From Rhizobium sp. R711 (GTDB taxonomy: Bacteria; Pseudomonadota; Alphaproteobacteria; Rhizobiales; Rhizobiaceae): a stretch of DNA of 64,000 nucleotides. Location: assembly GCF_002211365.1 (NCBI RefSeq), contig NZ_LOKZ01000001.1, forward strand, positions 124,001-188,000. The letters are read 5' to 3'. A model generated the notes under the pieces. The model was not told the origin of the DNA and did not search any database. It saw nothing but the letters and a program-made list of their open reading frames with translations. Shown one piece after another: positions 1 through 10,272 of the stretch; the first letter of the stretch is position 1; each line of letters starts with the position of its first letter. Made by a program: the position numbers and the translations under genes.

Positions 1-949
1 GGCCTTCCATGATCAGTTCGGCATCGGCAACGGCCATGGAGCCCAGAGCATAGAACGCGTCGCGCGTTCCACCGGTGCGATGCGCCGAAAGAAGCATTCC
101 TGGTACGGATCGCACCGGATCATTTGCATGCACCGGCTCTTCTGGAAAGACATCGGTAGCGACGCGGATATGACCGGATCGAGCGGCGGCCAACATGGCC
201 GGAAAGTCCACAACCGCGGCGCGGCTCATGAGGAGGAAAGCAGCCCCCTTCCTCATCATCGCGAACTCGCGCCTGCCCAGGAATGACTGATTTTCGCTCG
301 TCACGCTGGCAAAGACAAAGACCAGCTGGCTTTCCGTCAACACCTCTTCCAAAGAGCTCGGAACGCAGTCTGCATTGGTGACGATCTCCCGAGGAAGCCA
401 CGGATCGAAAACCCGAACCGTGTTTTTAAACGGCCGGATCAGCTCTCTGAATTGGCGCCCAAGGTCGCCGAACCCAATGATGCCGACCGTCGCTCCAGCG
501 AACCTGAATGTTGTTGCGTTTCCGGCCAACCCATATTGTTCGGCCCCTGCCCGAAAATCCCGGTCCGCCTGAGTGATGCCGCGTGCGAGATCAAGGCCCA
601 TTGCCAAAGCTGCCTCGGCGACTGGGGAGGCAAATGCCGCGGCAGGCGTGATGACCCAAATTCCGCGCTCCACACATGTCCTGTAATCGATATTCGGCAA
701 GAAGTTGGATTCGACGTTGATGATCGCTTTTAATCTCGGCGCTCGATCCAAGCGCTCCCTTGGCATGTCCGTCTGCCCGAAGATCAGCACGGTATCTGGC
801 AGCAGCTCGTCTACGAGTTCCCGAGACATCTTTTGTTCCTCGGAAACGACGACCTCCCCTAGCCTCTCCAACCTTTCGCGGACGTCGGGCTCCATGATGA
901 GGTCAAGGGTCCTTGGCAATGGATCGACAATGATAACGGCGCGGCTCAT
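1..949 (-). CDS. D-isomer-specific 2-hydroxyacid dehydrogenase (C-terminus cut by window edge)
   Basis: Reading the complement from an ATG at 949 gives an open frame of about 316 residues that leaves the window without a stop, so the C-terminus is missing. A strong AGGGAGG ribosome site precedes the ATG. A Rossmann dinucleotide motif is visible (VGIIGFGDLGRQF, Gly-x-Gly-x2-Gly), followed by the family's downstream features: a TDVFPEEP motif and SAHRTGG, which holds the usual catalytic His. The family reduces 2-keto acids or oxidises D-2-hydroxy acids with NAD(P)H in the cytoplasm. The substrate cannot be read from sequence; phosphoglycerate-dehydrogenase-like sugar-acid enzymes are the nearest type. 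It points away from the DUF1254 gene, so the two are divergent. Confidence 0.85.
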   Translation of the reverse strand, partial: MSRAVIIVDPLPRTLDLIMEPDVRERLERLGEVVVSEEQKMSRELVDELLPDTVLIFGQTDMPRERLDRAPRLKAIINVESNFLPNIDYRTCVERGIWVITPAAAFASPVAEAALAMGLDLARGITQADRDFRAGAEQYGLAGNATTFRFAGATVGIIGFGDLGRQFRELIRPFKNTVRVFDPWLPREIVTNADCVPSSLEEVLTESQLVFVFASVTSENQSFLGRREFAMMRKGAAFLLMSRAAVVDFPAMLAAARSGHIRVATDVFPEEPVHANDPVRSVPGMLLSAHRTGGTRDAFYALGSMAVADAELIMEG

Positions 950-1491
950 GCTTCCTCCCTACCAACCAAAGCAGGCATAATAGTCGAATGCTGCCAGAAT
1001 GACACGTCAAGCGAACTGGCGCGAGATCATCGCCCGTCATGTGGCTTTGAATGTCTCCCTCTCCGCCGCGGGTTGCCGAAGACATGCTGGCGGTGCAGGG
1101 ATTATTGTTTGTTTCGCGTCAAATGATCCAGCATTCGTTTCTGGATGAGATGTAGTCAGCCTTGCTGATGCATCCTTCGTTGCACAGAAGCTTTCCGACA
1201 TGGCCGGCTAGAGGTGGCTCGGTTTGTCTGAACAGTTCCGGGCGTTTTGCTAAGTGGATACCCGCCTCGATTATGCTGCATGGCGGCCAAAGCCGGGCCA
1301 CAGGTCTGGGAAGACCAACTCCGTTCATTGGAGACGTCGAAGTTGATCTGCGCACTCGAAACTAACCTTTTGTTGTACTTGCTACTTGATATCATGCTAT
1401 ATTAGTAGGTTCTAACTGCATGACTTGCATAGCCTGCCATCAGCAAAGGGATGGTTTAGGACCGGGAGAGGCCATTTCTGTGGAGGGAAAT
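950..1491. other. Gene-free divergent intergenic region
   Basis: This spacer separates the dehydrogenase from the DUF1254 gene. Short open frames exist on both strands (for example complement 1119-1355) but have no convincing ribosome site, and I recognise no family in them. The last 130 bases are A+T-richer than the surroundings and probably hold the promoter of the DUF1254 gene. Confidence 0.4.
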
Positions 1492-2928
1492 ATGAAAGTC
1501 ACACGTCGCACCGCGTCGATCGGCACCCTTGGTCTGCTTGCCGCCAGTTCACTCTCACCGGTACACGCCTTAGACGATCCACTCCGCGATCCCTTCGAGG
1601 GAAAAAGTGATTTCTGGCTGGCGGTCGAAGCCTACATCTACGGCTACCCGCTGGTCACCATGGAGATGACCCGCCGCGTCATCACCAACGTCGCCAAGGT
1701 TGCGGGCACAAAGGGTCCGATGGGACAGATCATCAAGCTTCGAGAATATCCGGACGCGTCGTTCACCGACGTTACTGCACCGAATGCAGACACGCTTTAC
1801 ACAACTGCCTTTGTCGATGTCGGCAAAGAGCCATGGGTTTTCTCTATCCCCGAAATGAAGGATCGATACTACCTATTCCCGATGCTCGACGGCTGGACAA
1901 CAGTATTCCAGGTTCCCGGAAAACGGACGACCGGCGGCGAACCGCAGGCGTATGCGATCACCGGACCCGGCTGGGAAGGCAAGCTTCCGGATGGTGTCAC
2001 GGAGTATAAATCCCCGACCAGTATCGTCTGGATTCTCGGTCGTATCTACTGCACGGGAACACCCGAGGACTACAAGGCCGTTCATCAGCTGCAAGACCAG
2101 TGCAAGCTGGTGCCCTTGAGCAGTTATGGCAAGGACTGGAAGCCATCGGTCGGCAAGGTCGACCCCAAGATCGACATGAAGACGGCCGTACGCGAACAGG
2201 TGAACCGCATGGACGCCGTCGAGTACTTCACCTTGCTTAGCGAACTCATGAAGACGAACCCGCCAACGGCGGAGGACGCACCGATGGTCGAAAAGATGGC
2301 GGAAATCGGAATCGTCCCCGGGAAGGATTTTGACAAAAGCAAGCTGGACGCCCGTTTCGTCAAGCGCATCCCCGAGATCGCCTTCGACCGCATCATGCTT
2401 CACTTCAAGTTCAGCGATGGCGATATCGCGGACATAAACGGCTGGGGCTATACCACCAAGACAGGCATTTATGGGACCAACTATCTGCAACGGGCACTGA
2501 TTACGGCAATCGGCCTTGGAGCCAATCGACCAGAGGATGCCATCTATCCGACGTCGACCAAGTCCAAGGACGGGCTTTTTCCTCGCGCCTATGCGGGGTC
2601 AGAGGACTATGTCCTGACGTTTCCAAAGGGACACATGCCGCCTGTAAAGGGCTTTTGGTCGATAACGATGTACAACGAAAAATACTTCTTCGTCGACAAT
2701 CCGATCAACCGCTACTCGATCAGCGCACGACAGGACTTGAAGCCCAATGCCGATGGATCGGTCGACATTTACATCCAGAACAAGTCGCCCGGCGTCGACA
2801 AGGAGTCCAACTGGCTACCAGCGCCGAAGGGCACGTTCATCCTGATGATGAGGCTTTACTGGCCCGATGACAAATCGCCTTCGATACTTGATGGATCGTG
2901 GGTAATACCACCGGCAAAGAAGGCATAG
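1492..2928 (+). CDS. Exported DUF1254/DUF1214 protein
   Basis: A 478-residue protein. I place the start at 1492 rather than the longer upstream frame because GGAGGG lies just before it and the product then opens with a twin-arginine type signal (MKVTRRTASIGTLGLLAAS, cleavage likely after SPVHA). The mature part carries the DUF1254 features (EAYIYGYPLVTMEMTRR near the N-terminus and a PNADTLYTTAFVDV stretch) and a C-terminal DUF1214 part (FWSITMYNEKYFFVDNPINRYSI). The double-domain length is normal for the family. Function is unknown; it is probably a folded periplasmic protein. It appears monocistronic. Confidence 0.85.
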   Translation: MKVTRRTASIGTLGLLAASSLSPVHALDDPLRDPFEGKSDFWLAVEAYIYGYPLVTMEMTRRVITNVAKVAGTKGPMGQIIKLREYPDASFTDVTAPNADTLYTTAFVDVGKEPWVFSIPEMKDRYYLFPMLDGWTTVFQVPGKRTTGGEPQAYAITGPGWEGKLPDGVTEYKSPTSIVWILGRIYCTGTPEDYKAVHQLQDQCKLVPLSSYGKDWKPSVGKVDPKIDMKTAVREQVNRMDAVEYFTLLSELMKTNPPTAEDAPMVEKMAEIGIVPGKDFDKSKLDARFVKRIPEIAFDRIMLHFKFSDGDIADINGWGYTTKTGIYGTNYLQRALITAIGLGANRPEDAIYPTSTKSKDGLFPRAYAGSEDYVLTFPKGHMPPVKGFWSITMYNEKYFFVDNPINRYSISARQDLKPNADGSVDIYIQNKSPGVDKESNWLPAPKGTFILMMRLYWPDDKSPSILDGSWVIPPAKKA

Positions 2929-3628
2929 CAGTAGACGCGCGGTTCTTCGGCGCTTGCTTGGCTCCGTCACAGTATCTCCGATATCGCTACCTGACCTGTG
3001 GCCGCGGACACGTCCGCTATGGCATGCGGGTTGACGTCGACCCGCATGCAGACCGGTAGCGATACCGTGCGGCTGAATAACCGCAAATGCTGCGAATCTG
3101 CCAAGCACGCGTCGTCGATTGATTCAGTCGCCGAGTGCGTTTCATGGCGGCTGTCGATCACGATGGAGACGACCTTTTTATCGAAGCTGTCAAGGAAACG
3201 CTCATGCAGCGAGATTCCAGCTTGACCGCACAGGCAGACCGCAAACGAGAAAATTGCAAATCTGAGCGTTACTTGCTGGGCAACCGGCGGAAGCGCGAAG
3301 CTTTCGTCTTGCGCAATAAGCGCCTGCTGCTCTTGAGCAAAATATATCATGCCGGTCGCGGCGATGAACCTCTGGACGACAATCGCGCGTGCACGAGCGA
3401 TGACAAGATTGCCGTCATACGTTCGTCCTGGTGGCATTAAGTTCACAATGCCGCAAACCAGATAGCCTTGAGACCATCACATCAGATCACTCGTCAAAGT
3501 CGGGAACGGCCCGATTGGGGCGCTATTCAATCTTCCGAAGAGGCCGTTCTGTAAAATATCGTGAGGCTCTATCGCGTAGCGCGCGGTTAAAGTGCTAGCC
3601 TGCGGCAAGGAAGATGCCGGAGGATGAC
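2929..3628. other. Gene-free region, possibly with a decayed gene
   Basis: About 700 bases without a gene I can support. Overlapping open frames occur on both strands (complement 2967-3446, 159 codons; plus 3135-3440, 101 codons). Neither has a clear ribosome site or a recognisable family, and each reads like the shadow of the other. The last 100 bases probably contain the bhbA promoter. Confidence 0.35.
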
Positions 3629-5767
3629 ATGAGGAAGAAGACGCTTGGGGATTGGCGGGCCCTAGCCGAGAAAGAGCTGAAGGCTGCGCCCGAAACGCTC
3701 GTCTGGAACACCCCCGAAGGGATAGACGTCAAGCCGCTTTATACCGAGGCCGACATCGAAGGCACCGAGCACCTCGGATCGCTTCCGGGCTTTGCGCCCT
3801 TTACCCGTGGGCCGCGTGCCACGATGTATGCCGGCCGACCATGGACAATTCGCCAATATGCTGGCTTTTCCACCGCGGAAGCTTCCAACGCCTTTTATCG
3901 CAAAGCACTTGGCTCCGGGCAGCAGGGCATTTCCGTCGCCTTCGACCTTGCCACGCATCGTGGCTATGACAGCGACCATCCGCGCGTTGTCGGCGACGTC
4001 GGCAAGGCGGGCGTTGCGATCGACAGCGTCGAGGACATGAAAATCCTGTTCGACGGCATCCCGCTTGAGAAGGTCTCGGTCTCGATGACCATGAACGGCG
4101 CGGTCATTCCGATACTCGCGAGTTTTATCGTTGCCGGCGAGGAACAGGGCGTGTCGCGGGCCGAGCTTTCAGGAACCATCCAGAACGACATTTTGAAGGA
4201 GTTCATGGTCCGCAACACTTACATCTATCCGCCGGAACCCTCGATGCGAATTGTCGCAGACATCATCGAATTTACCGCCAAGGAGATGCCGAAATTCAAT
4301 TCCATCTCGATCTCCGGCTACCACATGCAGGAGGCCGGTGCGACCCTGGTGCAGGAGCTTGCGTTTACGCTCGCCGATGGCCGCGAATATGTTCGCGCCG
4401 CACTTGCCAAGGGGTTGGACGTCGACGATTTCGCCGGTCGCCTTTCCTTCTTCTTTGCCATTGGCATGAACTTCTTCATGGAGGCGGCAAAGCTGCGTGC
4501 CGCACGTCTCTTGTGGACGCGTATCATGGAAGAGTTTAAGCCGAAGAAGGCTTCGTCCTCGATGCTGCGCACCCATTGTCAGACATCGGGCGTATCGCTG
4601 CAGGAGCAGGATCCCTACAACAATATCATTCGGACCGCTTTTGAGGCGATGTCGGCAGTGCTTGGCGGTACACAATCGCTGCACACCAATTCGTTCGATG
4701 AGGCGATTGCCCTGCCAACTGAGTTTTCAGCGCGCATCGCGCGCAATACGCAGCTCATTCTGCAGCACGAAACGGGTGTGACAAAGGTCGTCGATCCGCT
4801 TGCAGGCTCCTACTACGTCGAGAGCATGACGAAGGAGCTTGCAGACAGGGCGTGGGATCTGATCGAGGAAGTGGAGGCGCTTGGCGGAATGACGAAGGCG
4901 GTCAATGACGGTCTTCCAAAGCGGCTGATCGAGGAAGCCGCGACACGGCGCCAGGCGGCCGTCGACAAGGGCTGCGAGGTCATTGTCGGCGTCAACAAGT
5001 ACCGTCTTGAGACAGAGCAGGAGATCGAAATCCTGGCGATCGACAACACCGCGGTACGCAGCGCCCAGATCAAGCGTATCGACGCGACGAAACGCCGGCG
5101 CGATGGGGCCGCTGTGCAGGCAGCACTCGATGCGCTTGCGCAAATGGCAAGCAGCGGCCACGGCAACCTGCTTGCGGCAGCCATCGAAGCGGCGCGCGCG
5201 CGCGCGACCGTCGGCGAGATCTCGGATGCGATGCGTCGCGCCTTCGGTGATCACGCAGCGGAGCCTGAGGTCATCAAGGATGTCTATGGTCAAGCCTATC
5301 GCGACGAGCCGGAGCTGGCGGTGCTGAAGGACCGCATGACCGACGTCGAAAGGATCCTCGGACACAAGCCGAAGATCATGGTAGCAAAACTCGGTCAGGA
5401 CGGCCACGACCGCGGCGCCAAAGTGATTGCCTCGGCGTTTGGAGACATCGGCTTCGACGTCTTGGCGGGGCCCCTATTCCAGACACCAAAGGAAGCAGCC
5501 GATCTCGCCGTTGTCAGCAAAGTGCACGTGGTCGGCATCTCGTCGCTTGCAGCGGGCCACAAGACACTGGCACCACAACTTGTCGAGGAATTGAAAGCGC
5601 GCGGCGCAAAGGACATCATCGTCGTCGTCGGCGGCGTTATCCCGCGGCAGGATTATGACTTCCTGACGGACCATGGCGTGGCAGCTGTCTTTGGCCCGGG
5701 CACCAATGTCCTGGACGCGGCAAATTCGGTTCTCGATCTGCTCGAAGGCAGGCGTCGAAACCGCTAG
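3629..5767 (+). CDS. bhbA: Methylmalonyl-CoA mutase, single-chain type
   Basis: The adenosylcobalamin enzyme that interconverts (R)-methylmalonyl-CoA and succinyl-CoA, the last step of propionyl-CoA assimilation and, in rhizobia, part of polyhydroxybutyrate-related carbon flow. The start at 3629 has GGAGG five bases upstream and gives 712 residues; an ATG at 3614 would add five. The N-terminal part is the substrate-binding barrel ([46 protein letters not shown]). The last 130 residues are the B12-binding domain with DGHDRGAKV, the cobalt-ligand His in Asp-x-His-x2-Gly. No small subunit or meaB gene adjoins it. An inverted repeat follows the gene. Confidence 0.95.
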   Translation: MRKKTLGDWRALAEKELKAAPETLVWNTPEGIDVKPLYTEADIEGTEHLGSLPGFAPFTRGPRATMYAGRPWTIRQYAGFSTAEASNAFYRKALGSGQQGISVAFDLATHRGYDSDHPRVVGDVGKAGVAIDSVEDMKILFDGIPLEKVSVSMTMNGAVIPILASFIVAGEEQGVSRAELSGTIQNDILKEFMVRNTYIYPPEPSMRIVADIIEFTAKEMPKFNSISISGYHMQEAGATLVQELAFTLADGREYVRAALAKGLDVDDFAGRLSFFFAIGMNFFMEAAKLRAARLLWTRIMEEFKPKKASSSMLRTHCQTSGVSLQEQDPYNNIIRTAFEAMSAVLGGTQSLHTNSFDEAIALPTEFSARIARNTQLILQHETGVTKVVDPLAGSYYVESMTKELADRAWDLIEEVEALGGMTKAVNDGLPKRLIEEAATRRQAAVDKGCEVIVGVNKYRLETEQEIEILAIDNTAVRSAQIKRIDATKRRRDGAAVQAALDALAQMASSGHGNLLAAAIEAARARATVGEISDAMRRAFGDHAAEPEVIKDVYGQAYRDEPELAVLKDRMTDVERILGHKPKIMVAKLGQDGHDRGAKVIASAFGDIGFDVLAGPLFQTPKEAADLAVVSKVHVVGISSLAAGHKTLAPQLVEELKARGAKDIIVVVGGVIPRQDYDFLTDHGVAAVFGPGTNVLDAANSVLDLLEGRRRNR

Positions 5768-5817
5768 ATTTCGCGCCCGCGCGCAGCTTTTGCCGGGATG
5801 GCAAGCATAAACCAGAT

Positions 5818-5842
5818 CCTTCGCCGCGCTTGTCGGCGAAGG
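5818..5842 (+). terminator. Inverted repeat downstream of bhbA
   Basis: A perfect 9-bp stem (CCTTCGCCG with CGGCGAAGG) around a 7-base loop, about 50 bases after the bhbA stop. The following sequence is T-enriched but has no unbroken T run, so it is a weak intrinsic terminator or an mRNA-end hairpin. Confidence 0.5.
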
Positions 5843-5895
5843 TGAATTTCCGTTTTCCCAGGTTAAAAGCCGGAGCCCAGCGAAATGGGCCGGTA

Positions 5896-5910
5896 TGAAA
5901 ATTAATTTCA
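5896..5910. promoter_or_regulatory. Putative RpiR-type operator upstream of the sugar operon
   Basis: TGAAAATTAATTTCA is a near-perfect inverted repeat of the form TGAAA-N5-TTTCA, about 95 bases upstream of the oxidoreductase start. A weaker relative (CGAAA-N5-TTACG) lies at 5969-5983. Similar sequences flank the divergent promoter at 15.4 kb, next to an RpiR-family gene. The assignment to that regulator is an inference. Confidence 0.4.
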
Positions 5911-6003
5911 CCGTCTGAACTTTTCGCGCGATTCGTGTTGACGAGTTCGAATTTTTGTCCCAACCTGACGAAAATAAATTACGTAACTGGGAACGAGAAT
6001 AGC

Positions 6004-7161
6004 ATGAAAGTGGGAATTATCGGGCTCGGTTTCCGGCTCGGCTATCTTGGCTATGTCTTCAAGTCGGTCGATGAGAGCTTCGAGATTGTCGGTTACGTCG
6101 ACCCCGATCCGGCGGGTCTTCCGGGTCTGGTCGAAAAAGGCATTTCTACCGGTACCGCCTATGCCTCCCCCGAAGAGCTGATCGCCCGCGAAAAGCTTGA
6201 TCTTTTGATGATCGGTTCCCCCAACCACATGCATCTCGACCACATCCGGCTGGGTCTCGAAAGCGGCCTGAAGGTGTTTTGCGAAAAACCGATCGTCACG
6301 ACGATCGCCGAGAGCATAGAGCTCGCGCGTCTGATGGCGAAGTTCGGCCATGAGCGCCTGATGGTCGGACTGGTGCTGCGCTATTCACCGCTCTACAAGG
6401 ACCTGCGCGCCATTCAGGCCGCCGGCAAACTCGGCCAGATCGTGTCGATCGAAGCCGCCGAGCATATCGAGCCTTATCATGGCGCGTTCTTCATGCGCGA
6501 CTGGCGCCGTTATGAGCGCTATTCAGGCAGCTTCATGCTGGAAAAGTGCTGCCATGATCTCGATCTCTACAATGGCGTCGTCGGGGTTCGACCGGAACGC
6601 GTCGCAAGCTTCGGCGGTCGCAAGAGCTTCACGCCGGCAAACGATCCTGCACGAGACGGGATCAACGACCTGGAGCTGTTTCATCGCAAGCCGAGCGGTT
6701 GGATGGGCTCCGACAAGGTGTTCGACAGCGACGCCGACATCATCGATTATCAGGTTGCCATTGTCGAGTATGCCAACGGCGTCGGCATGAATTTCCATAC
6801 CAATCTCAATGTTCCTGACCAGTTTCGACGCTTTGCCATCATGGGATCGCGCGGGATGGCGGAGGGTGATTTCGTCCGCGGCTATCTCGACGTTCACGAG
6901 CAGCTGACCGGCAGGAAGGTGGTCGAGAACACGTACGCGGCGACAGAGTTGTCGCAGCATTACGGCGCCGACGAGCAGATGGCCGCCGACCTCCTCGACA
7001 GTGTGCGCACGGGCACCGAGCTTCCGGTCTCCACGCTTAACGCCCTTGAGGCCGGTATTCTCGCGCTGTCGATGGACGAGGCGCGCATGAAGAAGGCGGT
7101 TGTCGAGCTGCGTCCCGTGTGGGACAGGTTCGACGAAGCCCTGCACGCAAGAGCGGCTTGA
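6004..7161 (+). CDS. Gfo/Idh/MocA family NAD(P)-dependent oxidoreductase
   Basis: A cytoplasmic sugar or cyclitol dehydrogenase-like protein of 385 residues. I use the ATG at 6004 so that the nucleotide-binding motif (VGIIGLGFRLGYLG) begins at residue 3, as is normal for the family. CEKPIVTT is the family EKP motif with the catalytic-site Lys. A GSFMLEKCCHDLDLYN stretch in the C-terminal domain is equivalent to the conserved active-site His region. It is the first gene of a tight operon with a CUT1-type ABC importer (next gene 13 bases on), so it probably oxidises the imported sugar or a derivative. The substrate is not predictable from sequence alone. Confidence 0.88.
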   Translation: MKVGIIGLGFRLGYLGYVFKSVDESFEIVGYVDPDPAGLPGLVEKGISTGTAYASPEELIAREKLDLLMIGSPNHMHLDHIRLGLESGLKVFCEKPIVTTIAESIELARLMAKFGHERLMVGLVLRYSPLYKDLRAIQAAGKLGQIVSIEAAEHIEPYHGAFFMRDWRRYERYSGSFMLEKCCHDLDLYNGVVGVRPERVASFGGRKSFTPANDPARDGINDLELFHRKPSGWMGSDKVFDSDADIIDYQVAIVEYANGVGMNFHTNLNVPDQFRRFAIMGSRGMAEGDFVRGYLDVHEQLTGRKVVENTYAATELSQHYGADEQMAADLLDSVRTGTELPVSTLNALEAGILALSMDEARMKKAVVELRPVWDRFDEALHARAA

Positions 7162-7174
7162 GGAGGGCGGCAAG

Positions 7175-8059
7175 ATGAACGTCCAACGCAACGCAGTCAT
7201 CTTCGCCTGGATCCTTCTCCTTCCGGCAGTGCTCTATGTGCTGGCGATTGTCGCCTATCCGCTGGTCGACACGTTCATTTTATCCTTCACCGATGCATCG
7301 CTGAAGAAGACGACGAACTGGATCGGTTGGGTAAATTACGAGAAGATCTTCAACGCCACATTTGCAGAAGTCATTATCCGCACCTTCATCTGGACCTTCT
7401 TTTCCGTATCGATCAAAATGATCATCGGCGTCTTCGGCGCCACCATGCTGAATTCCGCAGTGCCAGGAAGGGCTCTCTTCCGCGTCTTGACGATGCCGCC
7501 CTGGATTGTTCCGATGGCGATCGGCATCTTCATGTGGGGCTGGATGTATAACGGCCAGTTCGGGATGATTTCGGGCATGCTGCAGCGCTTTGGCCTGGTG
7601 GATGCGCCGGTTGCTTTTCTCGCACAGGGTTCGACGGCGTTCTGGGCGACGATTATCACGGACGTCTGGATCGGTGTCCCGCTGGTGACCCTCTACATGC
7701 TGGCGGCCATGCAGGCCATTCCTCAGGATCTCTATGAAGCCGCCTGGACGGACGGCGCCGGTCGTTTCTACCGCTTCCGGCGCATTACCCTGCCGCTGAT
7801 CGTCCCTTCGATGATCACGATGTCGATGCTCTCGCTGATTGCGACGTTCAACTCCTTCGACATCATCTGGATCCTGACGCGAGGTGGTCCAAGCGGCGAA
7901 ACGACGACGATGATCATCGATACGTACCGCACGGCGATTGGGTCGAACAAGTATGGCGAAGGTGCCGCACGCGCCGTGCTGATCTGCATTTTCCTGTCGA
8001 TCTTCTGTGTCTGCTACTTCCGACTAACCAGCCGTCTTGCCGCCGGAGACAAGCGATGA
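7175..8059 (+). CDS. Sugar ABC transporter permease (MalF type)
   Basis: A 294-residue inner-membrane protein with about six hydrophobic segments; the first spans roughly residues 7-30. The start has AGGAGGG nine bases upstream, just after the stop of the oxidoreductase. The cytoplasmic EAA loop that docks the ATPase is visible near residue 190 (YEAAWTDGAGRFYRFRRITLPLI). The 3' end overlaps the next permease by four bases (ATGA), which indicates translational coupling. With that permease it should form the channel of the importer encoded by this operon. Confidence 0.92.
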   Translation: MNVQRNAVIFAWILLLPAVLYVLAIVAYPLVDTFILSFTDASLKKTTNWIGWVNYEKIFNATFAEVIIRTFIWTFFSVSIKMIIGVFGATMLNSAVPGRALFRVLTMPPWIVPMAIGIFMWGWMYNGQFGMISGMLQRFGLVDAPVAFLAQGSTAFWATIITDVWIGVPLVTLYMLAAMQAIPQDLYEAAWTDGAGRFYRFRRITLPLIVPSMITMSMLSLIATFNSFDIIWILTRGGPSGETTTMIIDTYRTAIGSNKYGEGAARAVLICIFLSIFCVCYFRLTSRLAAGDKR

Positions 8060-8916
8060 AGCAAACCCATCTGCTCATCAATCGGTACAAATGGTATGAG
8101 ATGATCGGCATCTATGCCGGCGTGCTGGTCTTCCTCACCTTCGTGCTCGCACCTTTCGTCGAGGGCTTTCTGGTATCACTGAAACCGCTCAGCCAGCTCT
8201 TCTCCTCACCTTATCGGTTCATTCCCGAAAATGGTTCCTTCGAGGCGTATCGGACGATGTGGGTCAGTGTGCCGGGTTTTGCGCGCTACATCTTCAATTC
8301 GTTCTTTATCTCCACCGTCGTGACCGCTGTCGTTCTGGTCCTTGTCATCCCGGCTTCTTATGCGTTTGCCCGCTATGAATTCAAGGGCGCCGGGCTATTG
8401 CTTGGCGCGTTCCTGGCAGTCAACATGTTTTCAGGGGCAGTGCTGCTCATTCCGCTGTTCAGGTTGATGCGCTCGCTTGGACTGCTCAATACTTATTTTG
8501 CCATCATGGTTCCGGGCGTCGCCTTCCTTATTCCGTCCGCGATCTGGCTGCTGAGAACCTACATGATCCGGATCCCGAGGGAACTGGACGAAGCTGCTTT
8601 CGTTGACGGTGCCAGCCAGTTCTACACGCTTCGCCGCGTCATCCTGCCGATTGCCATGCCCGGTATCATGGTGGTTGCCATCACCACCTTCATCGGCTCC
8701 TATGCCCAACAGTTCATCTTCGCGCTCACTTTTAACTCCAAGACCGAATTTGCCCCTTTGCCGGTCGGGCTCTTTGCCTATTTCGGCCGTCAGGAAGTGG
8801 TCTGGAACGAGCTGATGGCAGCCAGCTTCGTCGGTATTGCGCCGGCGATGATCGTGATTTTCTTCCTTCAACGGTATCTCGTCAGCGGCCTGACCGCCGG
8901 CGCGGTGAAACAGTAA
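8056..8916 (+). CDS. Sugar ABC transporter permease (MalG type)
   Basis: A 286-residue inner-membrane permease that starts inside the stop of the previous gene. It has six predicted membrane segments and an EAA loop near residue 178 (DEAAFVDGASQFYTLRRVILPI). A long first periplasmic loop (SQLFSSPYRFIPENGSFEAYR) is normal for MalG-type partners in CUT1 systems. It pairs with the MalF-type permease upstream and is followed 32 bases later by the solute-binding protein. Confidence 0.92.
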   Translation: MKQTHLLINRYKWYEMIGIYAGVLVFLTFVLAPFVEGFLVSLKPLSQLFSSPYRFIPENGSFEAYRTMWVSVPGFARYIFNSFFISTVVTAVVLVLVIPASYAFARYEFKGAGLLLGAFLAVNMFSGAVLLIPLFRLMRSLGLLNTYFAIMVPGVAFLIPSAIWLLRTYMIRIPRELDEAAFVDGASQFYTLRRVILPIAMPGIMVVAITTFIGSYAQQFIFALTFNSKTEFAPLPVGLFAYFGRQEVVWNELMAASFVGIAPAMIVIFFLQRYLVSGLTAGAVKQ

Positions 8917-8948
8917 GTCAACCACCAGAGAAAACGGGAGCTAACAAA

Positions 8949-10178
8949 TTGACGATGCACTTTAAAACCGGGCTGATGGCCCTTGCCCTGCTCGGCTCCA
9001 CCGCGCTTGGCACCATGAGCGCCCACGCCGCTGACAAGGAGATCAGCTGGATCTACTGCGGCGACAAGATTGACCCCATCCATGAAAAATACATCAAGGA
9101 ATGGGAAGGCAAGAACCCGGGCTGGAAGGTCACGCCTGAGGTTGTTGGCTGGGAGCAGTGCCAGGACAAGGCAACGACGCTGGCTGCAGCCGGCACGCCG
9201 GTCGCCATGGCCTATGTCGGCTCACGCACCCTCAAGGAATTCGCGGAGAACGACCTCATCGTTCCGGTACCGATGAGCGACGAAGAAAAAAAGAGCTACT
9301 ATCCGAACATCGTTTCTACCGTCACCTTCAACGACACCCAGTGGGGCGTGCCGATCGCCTTCTCCACCAAGGCGCTTTACTGGAACAAGGATCTCTTCAA
9401 GCAGGCCGGTCTTGACCCCGAAAAGCCGCCGAAGACCTGGGCTGAAGAAATCGCTGATGCCAAGGCAATCAAGGAAAAGACCGGAATTGCAGGCTATGGC
9501 CTGCCGGCAAAGACCTTCGACAACACCATGCACCAATTCATGCACTGGGTTTATAGCAACAACGGCAAGATCATCGATGGCGACAAGATCGTGGCCGACA
9601 GCCCCGAAGTTCTTGCAGCGCTGCAGGCTTACAAGGACATCACGCCCTATTCCGTCGAGGGCGCAACGGCTTACGAACAGAACGAAATCCGCGCCATTTT
9701 CCTCGACGGCAAGGTCGGCATGATCCAGGCCGGTTCCGGCGCAGCCACCCGTTTGAGGGACACCAAGATCAACTGGGGCATCGCACCGCTACCGCTTGGC
9801 CCGTCGGCAAAGGGCGAAGGTACGCTGCTGATCACCGACAGCCTGGCGATCTTCAAGGGGTCGGGGGTCGAGGACAAAGCGGTCGAGTTCGCCAAGTACA
9901 TCACTGCGCCCGGCCCGCAGGGCGAATACGAGCTCCAGGGCGGTGCGGGGCTCACGCCGCTGCGTCCGTCAGCAAAGGTCGACGAATTCGTGAAGCAGGA
10001 TCCCTATTGGAAGCCGCTGATCGACGGCATCTCCTATGGTGGGCCGGAGCCCCTCTTCAAGGATTACAAGGGCTTCCAGAACGTCATGATCGAGATGGTG
10101 CAGTCGGTCGTCACCGGCAAGGCCGAGCCGGCGGACGCGCTGAAGAAGGCCGCGGCCGATCTCGAGCAGTACAAATAA
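8949..10178 (+). CDS. Sugar ABC transporter solute-binding protein
   Basis: A 409-residue periplasmic binding protein of the CUT1 (family 1) type. A GGGAG site fits the TTG at 8949 better (8 bases) than the ATG at 8955 (14 bases); both are in frame. The signal peptide ends near THALGTMSAHA, about residue 26. The mature part has family landmarks: early ISWIYCGDKIDP, GVPIAFSTKALYWNKDLF in the hinge region, and a late Gly-rich stretch. It lies after the two permeases and before the ATPase, separated from the latter by two hairpins that may raise its expression over the membrane genes. The ligand is presumably a mono- or disaccharide and is not identified. Confidence 0.92.
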   Translation: MTMHFKTGLMALALLGSTALGTMSAHAADKEISWIYCGDKIDPIHEKYIKEWEGKNPGWKVTPEVVGWEQCQDKATTLAAAGTPVAMAYVGSRTLKEFAENDLIVPVPMSDEEKKSYYPNIVSTVTFNDTQWGVPIAFSTKALYWNKDLFKQAGLDPEKPPKTWAEEIADAKAIKEKTGIAGYGLPAKTFDNTMHQFMHWVYSNNGKIIDGDKIVADSPEVLAALQAYKDITPYSVEGATAYEQNEIRAIFLDGKVGMIQAGSGAATRLRDTKINWGIAPLPLGPSAKGEGTLLITDSLAIFKGSGVEDKAVEFAKYITAPGPQGEYELQGGAGLTPLRPSAKVDEFVKQDPYWKPLIDGISYGGPEPLFKDYKGFQNVMIEMVQSVVTGKAEPADALKKAAADLEQYK

Positions 10179-10190
10179 GCATTGCTTCAG

Positions 10191-10259
10191 CAAGGGGACG
10201 CAAACTTCGGTGCGCCCCCTTGTCTGTCACATCAAATAGCAAGCCGCCTTAAAGGCGGC
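10191..10259 (+). promoter_or_regulatory. Two intercistronic hairpins after the binding-protein gene
   Basis: The 94-base gap between the binding protein and the ATPase holds two stem-loops. At 10191-10222, CAAGGGG pairs with CCCCTTG, extended by an inner CGC/GCG. At 10243-10259, GCCGCC pairs with GGCGGC around TTAAA. Neither is followed by a T run. Such structures usually protect the upstream message or thin out downstream transcription, giving an excess of binding protein. Confidence 0.55.
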
Positions 10260-10272
10260 CGGGGAAAATACC

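Noticed and set aside
5190..5207. GCGCGC dinucleotide run as a repeat element
   Set aside because: It lies inside bhbA and simply encodes the segment AARARAT; no repeat unit continues outside it.
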